From Nocardioides faecalis (lineage in GTDB: Bacteria > Actinomycetota > Actinomycetes > Propionibacteriales > Nocardioidaceae): DNA of 64,000 nt. Positions within the stretch are counted from its first letter, which is position 1, and each line of letters begins with the position of its first letter. The stretch lies in the NCBI RefSeq assembly GCF_018388425.1, contig NZ_CP074406.1, positions 2,790,001-2,854,000 of the forward strand, given 5' to 3'. Shown here piece after piece: positions 24,998 through 34,338 of the stretch. The position numbers were made by a program, and so were the translations under genes. The notes under the pieces are model-generated. The model saw nothing but the letters and a program-made list of their open reading frames with translations. It was not told the origin of the DNA and made no database searches.

Positions 24998-26155
24998 TCA
25001 GGTGTCCGCGGTCGCGCCGGCTTCCCCGTCGGCCGACTGCGGCGCGACCTCGCCCGCGACCAGGGCGACCTGCTCGTTGAGGTAGCGCAGGACGACGGCC
25101 AGCACGGCGACCACCGGGACGGCCAGGAACGCCCCGGGGATGCCGAACACCGATCCGCCGAGGGTGACCGACAGCAGCACCACGGCGGCGTGCAGGTTCA
25201 TCGACTTCGACTGCAGCAGGGGCGAGAGCAGGTTCCCCTCGACCTGCTGCACGGCCGCGATCACCAGCAGGGTCCACAGCGCGCCCGAGACGCCGTTGGA
25301 GACCAGCGCGACCAGGACGGCCAACCCGCCGGCCGCGAAGGCCCCGACGATCGGGACGAAGCCGGCGAAGAAGGTGATGATCGCCAGCGGGACGGCGAGG
25401 GGCACCCCGATGATGACGAGACCGAGCCAGATGAAGAACGCGTCGATGGCGCTGACGACGGCCTGGGTGCGGATGAAGCCGCCCAGGGTGTTCCACGACC
25501 GGGTGGCGACCTCGGCGAGGTGCGCACCGACGGTCTGCCCACCCACGCCGCGCAGCCAGGGGATGAACCTGTCGCCGTCCTTGATGAACAGGAAGCACAG
25601 GATCAATGCCAGCACCAGGTTGAGCGCGACGTTCGTAGCGGTGGTCAGCCCGGCGAGCATGCCCGAGGCGATCTCGGTCGCCGACTCCTGCAGCTTCTCC
25701 TCTGCGCTCTGCAGCAGCGCGTCGACCTGTTCGGAGGACAGGTAGTTCGACTCCTGCGCCCACGTCTGCAGGCGGTCGATCCCTGCCGAGGCGTCGGTGG
25801 CGATCTCACCGACCTGGTCGGCCACGGAGGGCACCACCAAGAAGCCCACGAGGACCAGCACGGCAGCCGCGGCGATGAGGCTGACGCCGGCGGCCAGGGC
25901 ACGCGGTAGCCGCGCCCGGTCCCGCAGCAGCCCGGCGAGGGGCGCCAGCACCGTCGAGAGCACCAGGGCGATCGCGACCGGCAACAGGATCGGCCACGTC
26001 CACGCCACCAGCGTGCCGAGGATCCAGGCACCGATGGCGATCAGGATCCAGCGACAACTCCAGGTCGCCGTCCAGGCGATCCCGCGGCCGATGGCGTCCT
26101 CACGGCGCGTGTTCGGTGCCGAGCCGCTGGGTGACGATCCTCTGTCCTGGTTCAT
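24998..26155 (-). CDS. AI-2E family (PerM/YdiK-type) transporter
   Basis: A 385-aa integral membrane protein with about eight helices in the AI-2E family pattern: a pair of N-terminal helices (WILIAIGAWILGTLVAWTWP), an amphipathic cytosolic insertion at ~110-190, then the C-terminal helix bundle with FIRTQAVVSAIDAFFIWLGL and GFVPIVGAFAAGGLAVLVAL, and the conserved QQVEGNLLSPLLQSKSMNLH. Members export small signals or act as Na+(Li+)/H+ antiporters; the substrate here cannot be told. Single gene, convergent with the stress protein and divergent from the oxidoreductase. Confidence 0.9.
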   Translation of the reverse strand: MNQDRGSSPSGSAPNTRREDAIGRGIAWTATWSCRWILIAIGAWILGTLVAWTWPILLPVAIALVLSTVLAPLAGLLRDRARLPRALAAGVSLIAAAAVLVLVGFLVVPSVADQVGEIATDASAGIDRLQTWAQESNYLSSEQVDALLQSAEEKLQESATEIASGMLAGLTTATNVALNLVLALILCFLFIKDGDRFIPWLRGVGGQTVGAHLAEVATRSWNTLGGFIRTQAVVSAIDAFFIWLGLVIIGVPLAVPLAIITFFAGFVPIVGAFAAGGLAVLVALVSNGVSGALWTLLVIAAVQQVEGNLLSPLLQSKSMNLHAAVVLLSVTLGGSVFGIPGAFLAVPVVAVLAVVLRYLNEQVALVAGEVAPQSADGEAGATADT

Positions 26156-26247
26156 CCCCTCATCCTGCCGGGCGCTCCCCAGCCGGACCTCCCGTGTCGG
26201 GTGCGGGCCACGGCGGCACCCTGGTCCGCAACACCTAGGCTCAGGCC

Positions 26248-27831
26248 ATGACCCGCTACGACGTCGTGGTGGTCGGGGCGGGGCACAACGGGCTCACCGC
26301 CGCGGCGTACCTCGCCCGCGCCGGCCTGTCCGTCCTCGTCCTGGAGCGCTCGGCACACACCGGGGGCGCCGCGGTCTCCAGCCAGGCGTTCGCCGGGCAC
26401 CCGACGAGGCTGTCGCGCTACTCCTACCTGGTCTCGCTGCTGCCCGACCAGGTCGTCGCCGACCTCGGCCTGGACCTGCGTCTGCTCAGCCGCCCGACGG
26501 CGTCGTACTCCCCCACCGTGCGCGGCGGCCGGGAGACCGGCCTCCTGGTCGAGCGGGAGGAGGGCGAGGCCACCCGCGCCTCGTTCCGCGAGCTCACCGG
26601 CTCCGACGAGGCGTACGACGCCTGGTGCGCCTTCTACGCCGAGGTCGCCACCCTCACCGCGGCGGTGGCGCCCACCCTGCTGGACCCCCTGCCCCGCGAG
26701 GGCGAGATCCGCGAACAGGTCGACGCCGCGACGTGGCGGGCGCTGGTGCAGCAGCCGCTCGGAGCCACCCTGGAGCAACGCTTCACCGACGACCTGGTCC
26801 GCGGCGTGGTGGCCACCGACGCCCTGATCGGCACCTTCGCCTCGCTGCACGACGAGCGGCTGGCACAGAACCGCTGCTTCCTCTACCACGTCCTCGGCAA
26901 CGGCACCGGCGAGTGGCGGGTGCCGGTGGGAGGCATGGGTGCGGTCACCGACGCGCTGGCCCGGGCGGCGAGCGCCGCAGGGGCCGACCTGCGCACCGGC
27001 GCCGGAGTGAGCGCCGTGCATCCGGGCGGCGAAGACGAGGACGCCAGCGTCACCTGGCACGACGGCACCCACGAGCACACCGTGCGGGCCGGCCACGTGC
27101 TGGCCGGTGTCGCGCCGTGGGTGCTGCGGATCCTGCTCGGCGAGGGCGAGGACCCAGCCACGAAGCCGGAGGGCTCGCAGCTGAAGGTCAACCTGCTGGT
27201 CTCCCGGCTGCCCCTGCTGCGCTCGGGCGCCGATCCCGAGGTCGCGTTCGCCGGCACGCTGCACCTGGCCGAGTCGGCGAGCGAGCTGGAAGCGGCCTGG
27301 GCCGCCGCGTCGCGCGGCGAGCTCCCCGACCCGTTGCCCGGCGAGGTGTACTGCCACTCCCTGACCGACCCCTCGATCCTCGGCGACGTGCCGCCGGGCA
27401 CGCACACGCTGACCTACTTCGGCCTGCACACCCCGGCGTCGCTGTTCGCCGCCGACCCGGTCGGCACCCGGGAGGAGGCGGTACGCCGCGCCGTCGCGTC
27501 GCTGGACGCGGTCCTGGCCGAGCCGCTGGACTCGGTGCTGCTGCGCACCCCCGACGGCGCTCCCTGCATCGAGGCGAAGAGCCCGCTCGACGTCGAGGCA
27601 GACCTGGCGATGCCGGGCGGGCACATCTTCCACCAGGACCTGGACTGGCCCTGGGCTCCGGCCCGGGCGCGGTTGGACTCCCCGGCTGCCCGGTGGGGCG
27701 TGCAGACGCCGTACGAGCGGGTGCTGGTGTGCGGCTCGGGGGCCCGCCGGGGCGGCGCGGTGAGCGGGATCGGCGGGCACAACGCCGCCCACGCGGTGCT
27801 GGAGCAGCTCGGGCTCCGCTCGCACAGGTAG
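26248..27831 (+). CDS. FAD-dependent phytoene desaturase/CrtO-like oxidoreductase
   Basis: A 527-aa flavoprotein. The N-terminal Rossmann dinucleotide fold is VVVVGAGHNGLTAAAYLARA with the VLERSAHTGGAA extension of carotenoid desaturases and amine oxidases. The C-terminus has the second FAD motif PYERVLVCGSGARRGGAVSG and ends GIGGHNAAHAVLEQL. The layout matches the 'NAD(P)/FAD-dependent oxidoreductase, phytoene desaturase-related' family (CrtO/RetSat/PYROXD2-like) rather than bona fide CrtI. No carotenoid genes are nearby, so the polyene substrate is unproven. ATG at 26248; monocistronic. Confidence 0.85.
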   Translation: MTRYDVVVVGAGHNGLTAAAYLARAGLSVLVLERSAHTGGAAVSSQAFAGHPTRLSRYSYLVSLLPDQVVADLGLDLRLLSRPTASYSPTVRGGRETGLLVEREEGEATRASFRELTGSDEAYDAWCAFYAEVATLTAAVAPTLLDPLPREGEIREQVDAATWRALVQQPLGATLEQRFTDDLVRGVVATDALIGTFASLHDERLAQNRCFLYHVLGNGTGEWRVPVGGMGAVTDALARAASAAGADLRTGAGVSAVHPGGEDEDASVTWHDGTHEHTVRAGHVLAGVAPWVLRILLGEGEDPATKPEGSQLKVNLLVSRLPLLRSGADPEVAFAGTLHLAESASELEAAWAAASRGELPDPLPGEVYCHSLTDPSILGDVPPGTHTLTYFGLHTPASLFAADPVGTREEAVRRAVASLDAVLAEPLDSVLLRTPDGAPCIEAKSPLDVEADLAMPGGHIFHQDLDWPWAPARARLDSPAARWGVQTPYERVLVCGSGARRGGAVSGIGGHNAAHAVLEQLGLRSHR

Positions 27832-27910
27832 CGGCGACCGGAGGGGTGCGCCCCGATTCGCCTTGGATCTCAGGGCGCTGGTAACGTTCCTTCTCGCGTT
27901 GAGGCGCGGA

Positions 27911-27983
<73 letters not shown>

Positions 27984-27990
27984 CCGAATC

Positions 27991-28019
27991 AGAAGGCCCG
28001 GTCACCGACCGGGCCTTCT
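27991..28019 (+). terminator. Hairpin terminator after tRNA-Lys
   Basis: AGAAGGCCCGGTC (27991-28003) pairs perfectly with GACCGGGCCTTCT (28007-28019), loop ACC, followed by GGTGTTTTCC. Confidence 0.88.
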
Positions 28020-28050
28020 GGTGTTTTCCGCCCCTCGTCCTCCGCTCGGC

Positions 28051-28452
28051 TCAGCGCTGCGGTGAGCGCCTGCCCAGCACACCCGCCCCGAACAGCGCCC
28101 ACAGCACGAGCAGAGGCTGGAAGAACAGCCGGACGAAGCGCTTGGTGTCGGTGTCGAGACCGAAGCCGTCGGTGCCCTCGACGTACTGCGCGATGTTGCC
28201 CGGGAAGATCCCGACGAAGAACAGGGCGAGGGCGATCCCGATCTGCCGGCGACGACCGGGCAGCGCGACGAAGGCCGCACCGAGCCCGATCTCGGCGACA
28301 CCGGAGCCGAGGACGACGAGGTCCTCGTCCAGCGGGAACCAGCCGGGCACCTGGGCCTGGAACTCCTCCCGGGCCACGGTCAGGTGGGTGATGCCGGCGA
28401 AGGTCATGACCGAGCCGAGCCCGACCCGGGCGACGGTCTGCGCGATGCTCAT
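28051..28452 (-). CDS. DoxX-family small membrane protein
   Basis: A 133-aa protein with four predicted membrane helices. Diagnostic parts are helix 1 (VARVGLGSVMTFAGITHLT), the helix-2/3 region with a conserved glutamate (GSGVAEIGLGAAFVALPG) and the late segment IGIALALFFVGIFPGNIAQY. This matches the DoxX subgroup carrying the 'PGN' motif. DoxX-like proteins associate with thiol or quinone redox reactions, but this one has no adjacent redox partner. Convergent with tRNA-Lys and followed by its terminator. ATG at 28452. Confidence 0.8.
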   Translation of the reverse strand: MSIAQTVARVGLGSVMTFAGITHLTVAREEFQAQVPGWFPLDEDLVVLGSGVAEIGLGAAFVALPGRRRQIGIALALFFVGIFPGNIAQYVEGTDGFGLDTDTKRFVRLFFQPLLVLWALFGAGVLGRRSPQR

Positions 28453-28470
28453 GCCTGGGACAGTACGGCC

Positions 28471-28659
28471 TCAGACCGGCTCGGGGTCCGCGTGCCGCAC
28501 GGACGCGCTGGGCAACCAGGACGTGACCACCCTGCCGTCGTGCTCGTAGGTGACCATCACCCGGTCGCCGGCGCTGCTGGTCTTGAGCAGCAGGCCGAGC
28601 ACGGTCGAGTCCTCGTCGATGCGTACCTCGACGTTGCGGACTGCGCGCTGTGGTGCCAT
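28471..28659 (-). CDS. Small conserved hypothetical protein (62 aa)
   Basis: Begins APQRAVRNVEVRIDEDSTVL and contains VMVTYEHDGRVVTSWLPSAS, a pattern of short beta strands without cysteines, signal peptide or membrane helix. ATG at 28659 follows GTAGGAGGGAGG. It lies 19 nt before the DoxX gene on the same strand, so the two may be co-transcribed. I do not recognise the family; the strong ribosome site and codon use support it as a real gene. Confidence 0.6.
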   Translation of the reverse strand: MAPQRAVRNVEVRIDEDSTVLGLLLKTSSAGDRVMVTYEHDGRVVTSWLPSASVRHADPEPV

Positions 28660-28757
28660 CGGGGGCCTCCCTCCTACGTGGGCGCGCGAACGCCCTGGCG
28701 CGGCCCCCGTCATGAGCCGCCGTGCCAATTCTAGGTCGCGGCCCCAAGCGCGCCGGC

Positions 28758-31394
28758 TCAGTCGTCCGGGGTCGGCACCGGCGGCGGGGCGTAGAGCAGC
28801 CGGGCACGCTCCGCGGCGACCACGCGACGTCCGAGATCGGCCTCGGCCACGTCCAGGGCCTCGGGCGCGGCGGCCGCGGTCTCGCTGGCCCGGACGAAGT
28901 CGTCGAACTGCTGCTGCTTGACCGCCAGGATCTCGCAGATCCGCTCGTCGACGGAGTCGAGCGTGAGCAGCCGGTGCACCTGGACCGAGCGCAGCTGTCC
29001 CATCCGGTGCGCCCGGGCGACGGCCTGGGCCTCGGTGGTGGGCTTGAGCTGCGGCTCGCAGATGATCACCACCGAGGCGGCCTGGATGTTGAGCCCCACC
29101 CCGCCGGTGGTGATCTGGGCGAGCAGGACCGCGCCGTGCTCGGCGACGGAGAAGTCATCGATCATGTGCTGCCGTGTGTCGGGGTCGACCTGTCCGGTCA
29201 GCGGCCCGAAGGTCGGCTCCCCCAGCGCGGCGAGGTGCCCGGTGATCTCCTCCAACACCTCGCGGAAGTAGGAGAAGACGACCACCCGGCGGTCGTTGTC
29301 CTCGGCCTCGGCGACCAGCTCGACGAGTCGCTGCACCTTGGCCGACCGGGCGCCGCCCAGCATGGCCGCGCGCCGCATGGCGGCGAAGCTGCCCGCGGCG
29401 ACCGCCGCCGCGTAGGTCTTCTCGTCGGTCTCGGAGAGCTCGAGCCACTCGTCGGTGACGACGAGCTCGGGCAGCTCGCTGAGCACGTCCTCGACGTTGC
29501 GCCGCAGGTAGGCCGGCGCCACGTGCTGCCGGAAGGCTCGCGGGGCGAGGTCCACGGTCCCGGCGGCGAGGTCGGGACGCAGGTAGCCCAGCAGCGTGCG
29601 GAACTCGTCGACGTGGTTCTCCATCGGGGTCCCGGTCAGCAGCACCGCCCGGTCCGCCTTGGCCAGCTGTGCCACACAGGCATGGGCGCGGGCGGTGTCG
29701 GGGTTCTTCACGTAGTGCGCCTCGTCGACGACCACGCAGTCCAGCTGCGCCACGTCGCGGTCGAAGTCCGCCATGCGCCACGCCAACGTCTCGAAGGTGG
29801 TCACCGCGAGCCCGCCGTCGCTCAGCCACGCGGCATAGGCCTCGTCGGCGTCGCGGCCGTGCACCCGGTGCACCGGAACCGTGGACCGGCCGGTGACCTC
29901 GCGCACCCAGTTGGTGACCACGGCGGCCGGGCAGACCACCAGGAACCGCTGCGCCCCGGTCGTCCACAGGTGGGCGAGCACGGCGAGCGCCTCGATCGTC
30001 TTGCCCAGGCCCATCTCGTCCCCGATGACCACGCGGCGCTGCACCAGGGCGAAGCGGGCGGCGAAGGCCTGGTAGCCGCGCAGCGCGACCCGCAGGTCGT
30101 CGGTGCGCAGCTCCTGCCCGCGCACCGTGTCGACCAGCCCGGGTGGCAGCTCGCCGGCGGCACGGGCAGCGGCGTCCGCGCCCTCCGAGAGCACGCCGAT
30201 CTCGGCCAGCGCCGCGTAGAGGTCGGCAGGACGTCGTACGACCTCCGACCAGGGGTCACCGACCTCGACCGGCGGGGTCGGCTCGGTGGCGGCGACGCGG
30301 TCGGCGCGGCGCACCACGGCCTGCACGGAGGCGACCGGTGCTGATGCCGGGAGGCCGGGGGCTCCCAGGAGCAGCACGTGGGCCACGTCGTCGTGCAGCA
30401 CACCGGCCAGCGCCCGCAGCCCGTCGGCCCGGGCGAGATCCTCCCCCGCCCCCTTCGTACGACGTACGGCGTCCCAGGCGACAAGCGCCGAGACCAGGCG
30501 GGTGGTGGCCGGGTCGCGCCGCTCCACGTCGAGCCGCACCGGCACGTCGGCCAAGGTCAGCCGCTCGAGGTCCACGGCGGCGGTGCGCAGCACGTCCGCG
30601 GTCTTGGGGCCGATGCCGTCGATGCGCCGCAGCTTGTCGCGCTGTCGCAGCAGGTCGTGCACGGTGCCGATCCCGGCGTCCTCGAGCGTCTCGAGGCGCA
30701 GCCGCTCGGTGGTGACCTGGCGCAGCTCGGCCAGCGGGAGGGTCCGCAACCGCTGCTCGGCCTGGGGGCGGCGCAGCGCCAGCGCGGCGGCCAGGACCCG
30801 CTCGCGCAAGGGGGCCTCGGCGGCGACGGCGGCGTCCAGGTCGGCCAGCGCGCGGGGCAGCTCGGCGACCTGCCCGGCCGGCAGCAGGTGCACGGCACCG
30901 AGGTCGGCCAGCGCAGCGGCCAGCCCCCACCGCGGGTCGAGGAGGTCCTCGGCGCGCAACCCGGTGCGCTCGAGCTCACCGGTGGGCGTCTCCAGGGTGA
31001 GCATCCGCTCGCGCAGCGCAGGCAGCCGGGCGTGCAGTGCGAGGAGCTCGTCGACCCCGGCGGCGGCCTCGGCGCGGCGCCGCGACCCGATGAGGAAGCG
31101 GCGCCAGGTGAGCAGCGGCGTGACGAGGCGCAGCGCGGTGGCGGTGGTGGTGTCGAGCCGGCGCAGCAGCGCGTCGTCCTCGGCGGTGACGGTGGGCAGG
31201 TTGGCCAGGTCGGCGAGGGCGTCGAGGAGCGCCTCGGTCTGCGCACGGGTCAGCGTGATCGCCTGCCATCCGGGCGGCGCCGTGCCGGGGGTCTCGCCCA
31301 GCGGCACGCGCCGCTGCCTCAGGTCGGCCCTCAGCGCCTGGGCGCGATGGTGGACCGCCGCGCGACGGCTCTGGACGGCCCGCGCCCGCTCCAC
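28758..31394 (-). CDS. SNF2/Swi2-type DNA helicase with internal helix-hairpin-helix motif
   Basis: About 878 aa. The N-terminal 430 residues are mostly helical (SbcC-like Ala/Arg/Leu-rich) with a helix-hairpin-helix DNA-binding motif LRRIDGIGPKTADVLRTAA near residue 256. The SNF2 ATPase follows: Walker A GDEMGLGKTIEAL (~457), DEAH box VVDEAHYVKN (~553), motif III LTGTPMENHVDEF, and the C-terminal helicase lobe VVFSYFREVLEEI with QAVARAHRMGQ (motif VI). It would translocate on duplex DNA and remodel nucleoprotein or repair intermediates. GTG at 31394 is taken as start, but the same frame is open back to 31472, where it would overlap the WYL gene stop, so ~26 more residues are possible. Same strand as two WYL regulators. 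Confidence 0.9.
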   Translation of the reverse strand: MERARAVQSRRAAVHHRAQALRADLRQRRVPLGETPGTAPPGWQAITLTRAQTEALLDALADLANLPTVTAEDDALLRRLDTTTATALRLVTPLLTWRRFLIGSRRRAEAAAGVDELLALHARLPALRERMLTLETPTGELERTGLRAEDLLDPRWGLAAALADLGAVHLLPAGQVAELPRALADLDAAVAAEAPLRERVLAAALALRRPQAEQRLRTLPLAELRQVTTERLRLETLEDAGIGTVHDLLRQRDKLRRIDGIGPKTADVLRTAAVDLERLTLADVPVRLDVERRDPATTRLVSALVAWDAVRRTKGAGEDLARADGLRALAGVLHDDVAHVLLLGAPGLPASAPVASVQAVVRRADRVAATEPTPPVEVGDPWSEVVRRPADLYAALAEIGVLSEGADAAARAAGELPPGLVDTVRGQELRTDDLRVALRGYQAFAARFALVQRRVVIGDEMGLGKTIEALAVLAHLWTTGAQRFLVVCPAAVVTNWVREVTGRSTVPVHRVHGRDADEAYAAWLSDGGLAVTTFETLAWRMADFDRDVAQLDCVVVDEAHYVKNPDTARAHACVAQLAKADRAVLLTGTPMENHVDEFRTLLGYLRPDLAAGTVDLAPRAFRQHVAPAYLRRNVEDVLSELPELVVTDEWLELSETDEKTYAAAVAAGSFAAMRRAAMLGGARSAKVQRLVELVAEAEDNDRRVVVFSYFREVLEEITGHLAALGEPTFGPLTGQVDPDTRQHMIDDFSVAEHGAVLLAQITTGGVGLNIQAASVVIICEPQLKPTTEAQAVARAHRMGQLRSVQVHRLLTLDSVDERICEILAVKQQQFDDFVRASETAAAAPEALDVAEADLGRRVVAAERARLLYAPPPVPTPDD

Positions 31395-31468
31395 GAGCGC
31401 AGCGAGGTCGGCGGCGGCGCTGCGCAGCGCACGGCGGGTCGCGCGGTCCAGGGCCGTCTCCTGCCCGC

Positions 31469-32482
31469 TCAGCCGCCGTGGTGCTCGAGGAGCTCGGAGG
31501 CAAGCGTCACGGCGCCGGCCTCCAGCTCCGGCGGGTCCACGACGAACGCGTCGGTGCCGGCGGCCAGCAGCAGCCGGCCGACGCGGCGCTCCAGCGGCGG
31601 CAACAGCTCGAGGTCGACGACCACCGACTCCTCGTCGTCATCGACGACGGTGACGCGCTCGGCGTACAGGTCGGCGACCCAGCGGGCGCTCTGCGGCAGC
31701 AGCACCCGCACGGTGGTGGTGGCGCGCTGCGCGGCGAGCCGCTCGTCGAGGTCGGCCGGTGGGGTGAACCTCCGGTCGGTCGGGCTCACCGTGCGCAGGT
31801 TGGAGATCAGGTAGGTGCGCAGGTTGCCGGCCTCGTCGGCAGGTCCGGCGTCGACCTCCCAGCCGCGCCGGGTCCGCACCAGCCGGTAGGGCTCGATCTC
31901 GCGCTCCGTGACGCCCTCGGCCCAGTCACGGGAGTACAGGATCCGGACCGCGGTGTGCTCGCGCTGAGCCTGCTGCAACACGGGCAGGTGACGGTCGGGC
32001 AGGTGCTGGTCGCGCTGGGGCTCGCCGGAGGATCCGGCGGCGGGGCCCAGCATGGTCTCGGTGAGCACGTCGATCGCCTCGCGGAGGGCGGTGTCGTCGG
32101 GCTCGATCTCCAGCAGGGCCATCGCGGCCGCGTGGACCAGCGCGAGCTCGCCGGCGTCGACGTGCTCCACGCCGAGCTCGGCGGGCCGCTCGGTGACGAT
32201 GCGGACCACCTCGGCGGCGTTCGGGTCCTGCTCGACCCCGTCGGGTCCGAGGAACTCCAGCACCTCCGGGCGACCGAGGCCGAGCAGCCAGTCGGAGTCG
32301 ACGTCGGCGGTGTAGAACGCCAGCAGGTCCTCGCGCAGCTCCTCGACCTCGGCGCCGAGGTCCGCGGCGAGCGTGGCCAGCGCGACGCCGTCGGGGTGCC
32401 GGGTCAGCCGTTCGAAGACCCGCGGGAGCCGGGCGATCCGCGCCACGTAACGCGGCGTCGGCGGCTGGGCGGACCTGCTCAC
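31469..32482 (-). CDS. WYL-domain transcriptional regulator (PafC-like), second of pair
   Basis: A 337-aa protein with an N-terminal winged helix (RYVARIARLPRVFERLTRHP; VALATLAADLGAEVEELRED), a WYL ligand-sensing domain (VRILYSRDWAEGVTEREIEP; LVRTRRGWEVDAG) and the C-terminal WCX extension. Proteins of this type bind nucleic acid or nucleotides through WYL and control DNA-damage or phage-response genes; PafC is the best-known relative. GTG at 32482 overlaps the stop of the preceding WYL gene (GTGA), so they probably work as a heterodimer like PafBC. The usual paf/tat neighbours are absent; instead a SNF2 helicase follows. Confidence 0.85.
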   Translation of the reverse strand: MSRSAQPPTPRYVARIARLPRVFERLTRHPDGVALATLAADLGAEVEELREDLLAFYTADVDSDWLLGLGRPEVLEFLGPDGVEQDPNAAEVVRIVTERPAELGVEHVDAGELALVHAAAMALLEIEPDDTALREAIDVLTETMLGPAAGSSGEPQRDQHLPDRHLPVLQQAQREHTAVRILYSRDWAEGVTEREIEPYRLVRTRRGWEVDAGPADEAGNLRTYLISNLRTVSPTDRRFTPPADLDERLAAQRATTTVRVLLPQSARWVADLYAERVTVVDDDEESVVVDLELLPPLERRVGRLLLAAGTDAFVVDPPELEAGAVTLASELLEHHGG

Positions 32483-33603
32483 TGCGCGCTCCTGACCTGC
32501 ACGGCGGCCCTCAGCGCGTCCAGCACCTCGTCGCGGACGTCGGCCGGGCCCACGATCCGCACCCGTCGCCCGAGGTCGAAGAGCCGGGAGCGCAGCGCGG
32601 CACGGTGGGTCACCCGGTAGCGCAGCCACACGGTGCTGCTCGGCTCGCCGGCCTCCGCGTCGGTCTCGGTGTCGGTCGCGGGCGCCGGCTCGACGGACAG
32701 CGGCTCACCGAGCCAGCGGCGTACGTCGGGCTCGAACTCCGCGGAGGTGGCCAGGGTGACCTCGACGGGCGGGTCGATCTCCCACGTCATCGGGTGCAGG
32801 CCGGCGTGGCGTACGGCGGGCGCGGGTGAGGCGGTGCCGGGTGTGCCGACCTCGGTGTCGCTCATCCGCGAGACCACGAAGGTCTTCACGACCACCTCGC
32901 CGGCCTCCGGACAGCCGTCCGGGCCGCGATCCGCCGCGGCGAGGTCGGCGTCCTCCACGCCGCGCAGGTACCAGACACCGGCCCGGCTGCTCACGGACTC
33001 GGGGTGGACCACGCGCGGGGTGCCCTTGTAGGCGAACCGCAGCAGGCTGCGATCCCGCACCGCGTCGACGACCTGTCCCAACGCCTCGGGCACGACGCCG
33101 GCCACGGCGGCACCAGCGGCACCCCCAGCACTCGAGGACGAGGCGGCGGGGTCGGTGACGTCGGCGGGGCGGGCGGAGTCGGGCAGGCCGAGCCGCTGCA
33201 CCAGGTCGCCGCGGTCGGCGAGCAGCACGGCGCGGCGCAGGGCGGCCTGCTGGGCGGTCGTGAGGCGGACCCGCAGCCGGTTGTCGACGGTGGTCAGCCG
33301 GTAGACGGCGGGCTCGCCGCGGGGTGCGACGTTCTCGATGCTCCAGCCGTGCCGCTCCAGGTGCCGCAGCTCGCGCTGCACCTGGGTGCCGGGGTCGGCT
33401 CCTTCGAAGCCGGCGATCTCGGCCAGCCGGCTGCCCGACACGCCCTGCTCGCCGTTGGCCTGCAGCACCGCGGCCATCCGCACGAGGCGCTCCATCGGCA
33501 CCCGCTGGTCCCGCCCGCCCGCGCCACGGCCGCCGGTACGCGGCCGCGGGGTGCGCGCGGCGGTGCCGCCCGAGCCCGGGTCCGGCTGCTGCGACTGCGC
33601 CAT
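32479..33603 (-). CDS. WYL-domain transcriptional regulator (PafB-like), first of pair
   Basis: A 374-aa protein. After a disordered Gly/Arg/Pro start (~1-35), a helix-turn-helix (MERLVRMAAVLQANGEQGVS; GSRLAEIAGF) leads into the WYL domain with LLRFAYKGTPRVVHPESVSS and AGVWYLRGVEDADL, then a WCX domain. The insert of ~25 residues rich in Ala/Ser/Gly near residue 150 is unusual. ATG at 33603 has AAGGG at 6-nt spacing; ATG 33609 has none. It heads the WYL-WYL-SNF2 series. Target genes cannot be read from sequence. Confidence 0.83.
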   Translation of the reverse strand: MAQSQQPDPGSGGTAARTPRPRTGGRGAGGRDQRVPMERLVRMAAVLQANGEQGVSGSRLAEIAGFEGADPGTQVQRELRHLERHGWSIENVAPRGEPAVYRLTTVDNRLRVRLTTAQQAALRRAVLLADRGDLVQRLGLPDSARPADVTDPAASSSSAGGAAGAAVAGVVPEALGQVVDAVRDRSLLRFAYKGTPRVVHPESVSSRAGVWYLRGVEDADLAAADRGPDGCPEAGEVVVKTFVVSRMSDTEVGTPGTASPAPAVRHAGLHPMTWEIDPPVEVTLATSAEFEPDVRRWLGEPLSVEPAPATDTETDAEAGEPSSTVWLRYRVTHRAALRSRLFDLGRRVRIVGPADVRDEVLDALRAAVQVRSAQ

Positions 33604-33757
33604 GCTCATCCCTTCCCGCACGCGGGGAGGCCGCGCGCGCTGGCAGGGAGCCTACGCACCGGCGCCTTGAGGACGGGCGGATCCTGCACAGCCCGGACCA
33701 CGGGCTCAATCACAAGCCCGGTCACGGCGCCGGCCACAGCACCAGGCACCGGCCCGG

Positions 33758-34081
33758 TCACAGGTAGAGGCCGGCCGCCTCGTCGGCGAGCCGGTCGGCG
33801 GCCACCGCGTGGACGTCGCGCTCCCGCATGACCACGTAGGTGTCCCCCGAGACCTCGACCTCTGCCTTGTCCTCGGGGTCGAAGAGCACGCGGTCGCCGG
33901 TCACCACGGCCCGGCAGTGCGGGCCGACGGCGACGACCTTGGACCAGGCCAGGCGCTTGGCGCCCATCGCCGCGGTCGCCGGGATCACGATGCCGCCGGA
34001 GGAGCGGCGCTCACCGGCCTCGATGTCGGTCTCGCACAGGATGCGGTCGTGCAGCATCTTGATGGGGGTCTTGTCGGACAC
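33758..34081 (-). CDS. GroES-like co-chaperonin paralogue
   Basis: A 107-aa protein with the GroES fold pattern: LHDRILCETD start strand, mobile-loop region GERRSSGGIVIPATAAMGAK, dome strand VVAVGP, GDRVLFDPEDKAEVEV and C-terminal VVMRERDVHAV. It is divergent in the mobile loop, and no groEL is adjacent, so it is not the housekeeping GroES. It starts 8 nt after the DUF3618 gene, which itself is coupled to the cbiO stop, making it the last gene of the metal-importer operon. A role in loading or folding a metalloprotein is possible but unproven. The 154 bp upstream of the WYL gene contain only degenerate GC-rich repeats. Confidence 0.75.
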   Translation of the reverse strand: MSDKTPIKMLHDRILCETDIEAGERRSSGGIVIPATAAMGAKRLAWSKVVAVGPHCRAVVTGDRVLFDPEDKAEVEVSGDTYVVMRERDVHAVAADRLADEAAGLYL

Positions 34082-34089
34082 GCCGGGAC

Positions 34090-34338
34090 CTAGTTCGTGA
34101 TCTTGCGCAGCACGATCCCCAGGGCGACCACGCCGAGAACCCCACCGACGGTCTTGAGGATGTTGTCGGTGCGCGGCTCCCCGGTCTCGGGGTCGACGTA
34201 GTACGCCTTCACCTGGGCGATCTCACGACTGATGATCGTCTTGGGGTGCGAGCGGTAGAGGAGCTGGTCGATCGTGCCGGCCAGGCGCTCGCGCGCCTCT
34301 TCGATCTCGCGCTCGATGTCAGAGGGCTGGTTGCTCAC
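34090..34338 (-). CDS. DUF3618 small membrane protein
   Basis: An 82-aa protein: an N-terminal amphipathic helix of the DUF3618 type (IEREIEEARERLAGTIDQLL), a polar middle (YYVDPETGEPRTDN) and one C-terminal membrane helix (ILKTVGGVLGVVALGIVLRK). The family is common in Actinobacteria and has no established function. The GTG at 34338 overlaps the cbiO stop (GTGA), so it is translated in step with the metal importer, and the GroES-like gene follows after 8 nt. Confidence 0.8.
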   Translation of the reverse strand: MSNQPSDIEREIEEARERLAGTIDQLLYRSHPKTIISREIAQVKAYYVDPETGEPRTDNILKTVGGVLGVVALGIVLRKITN

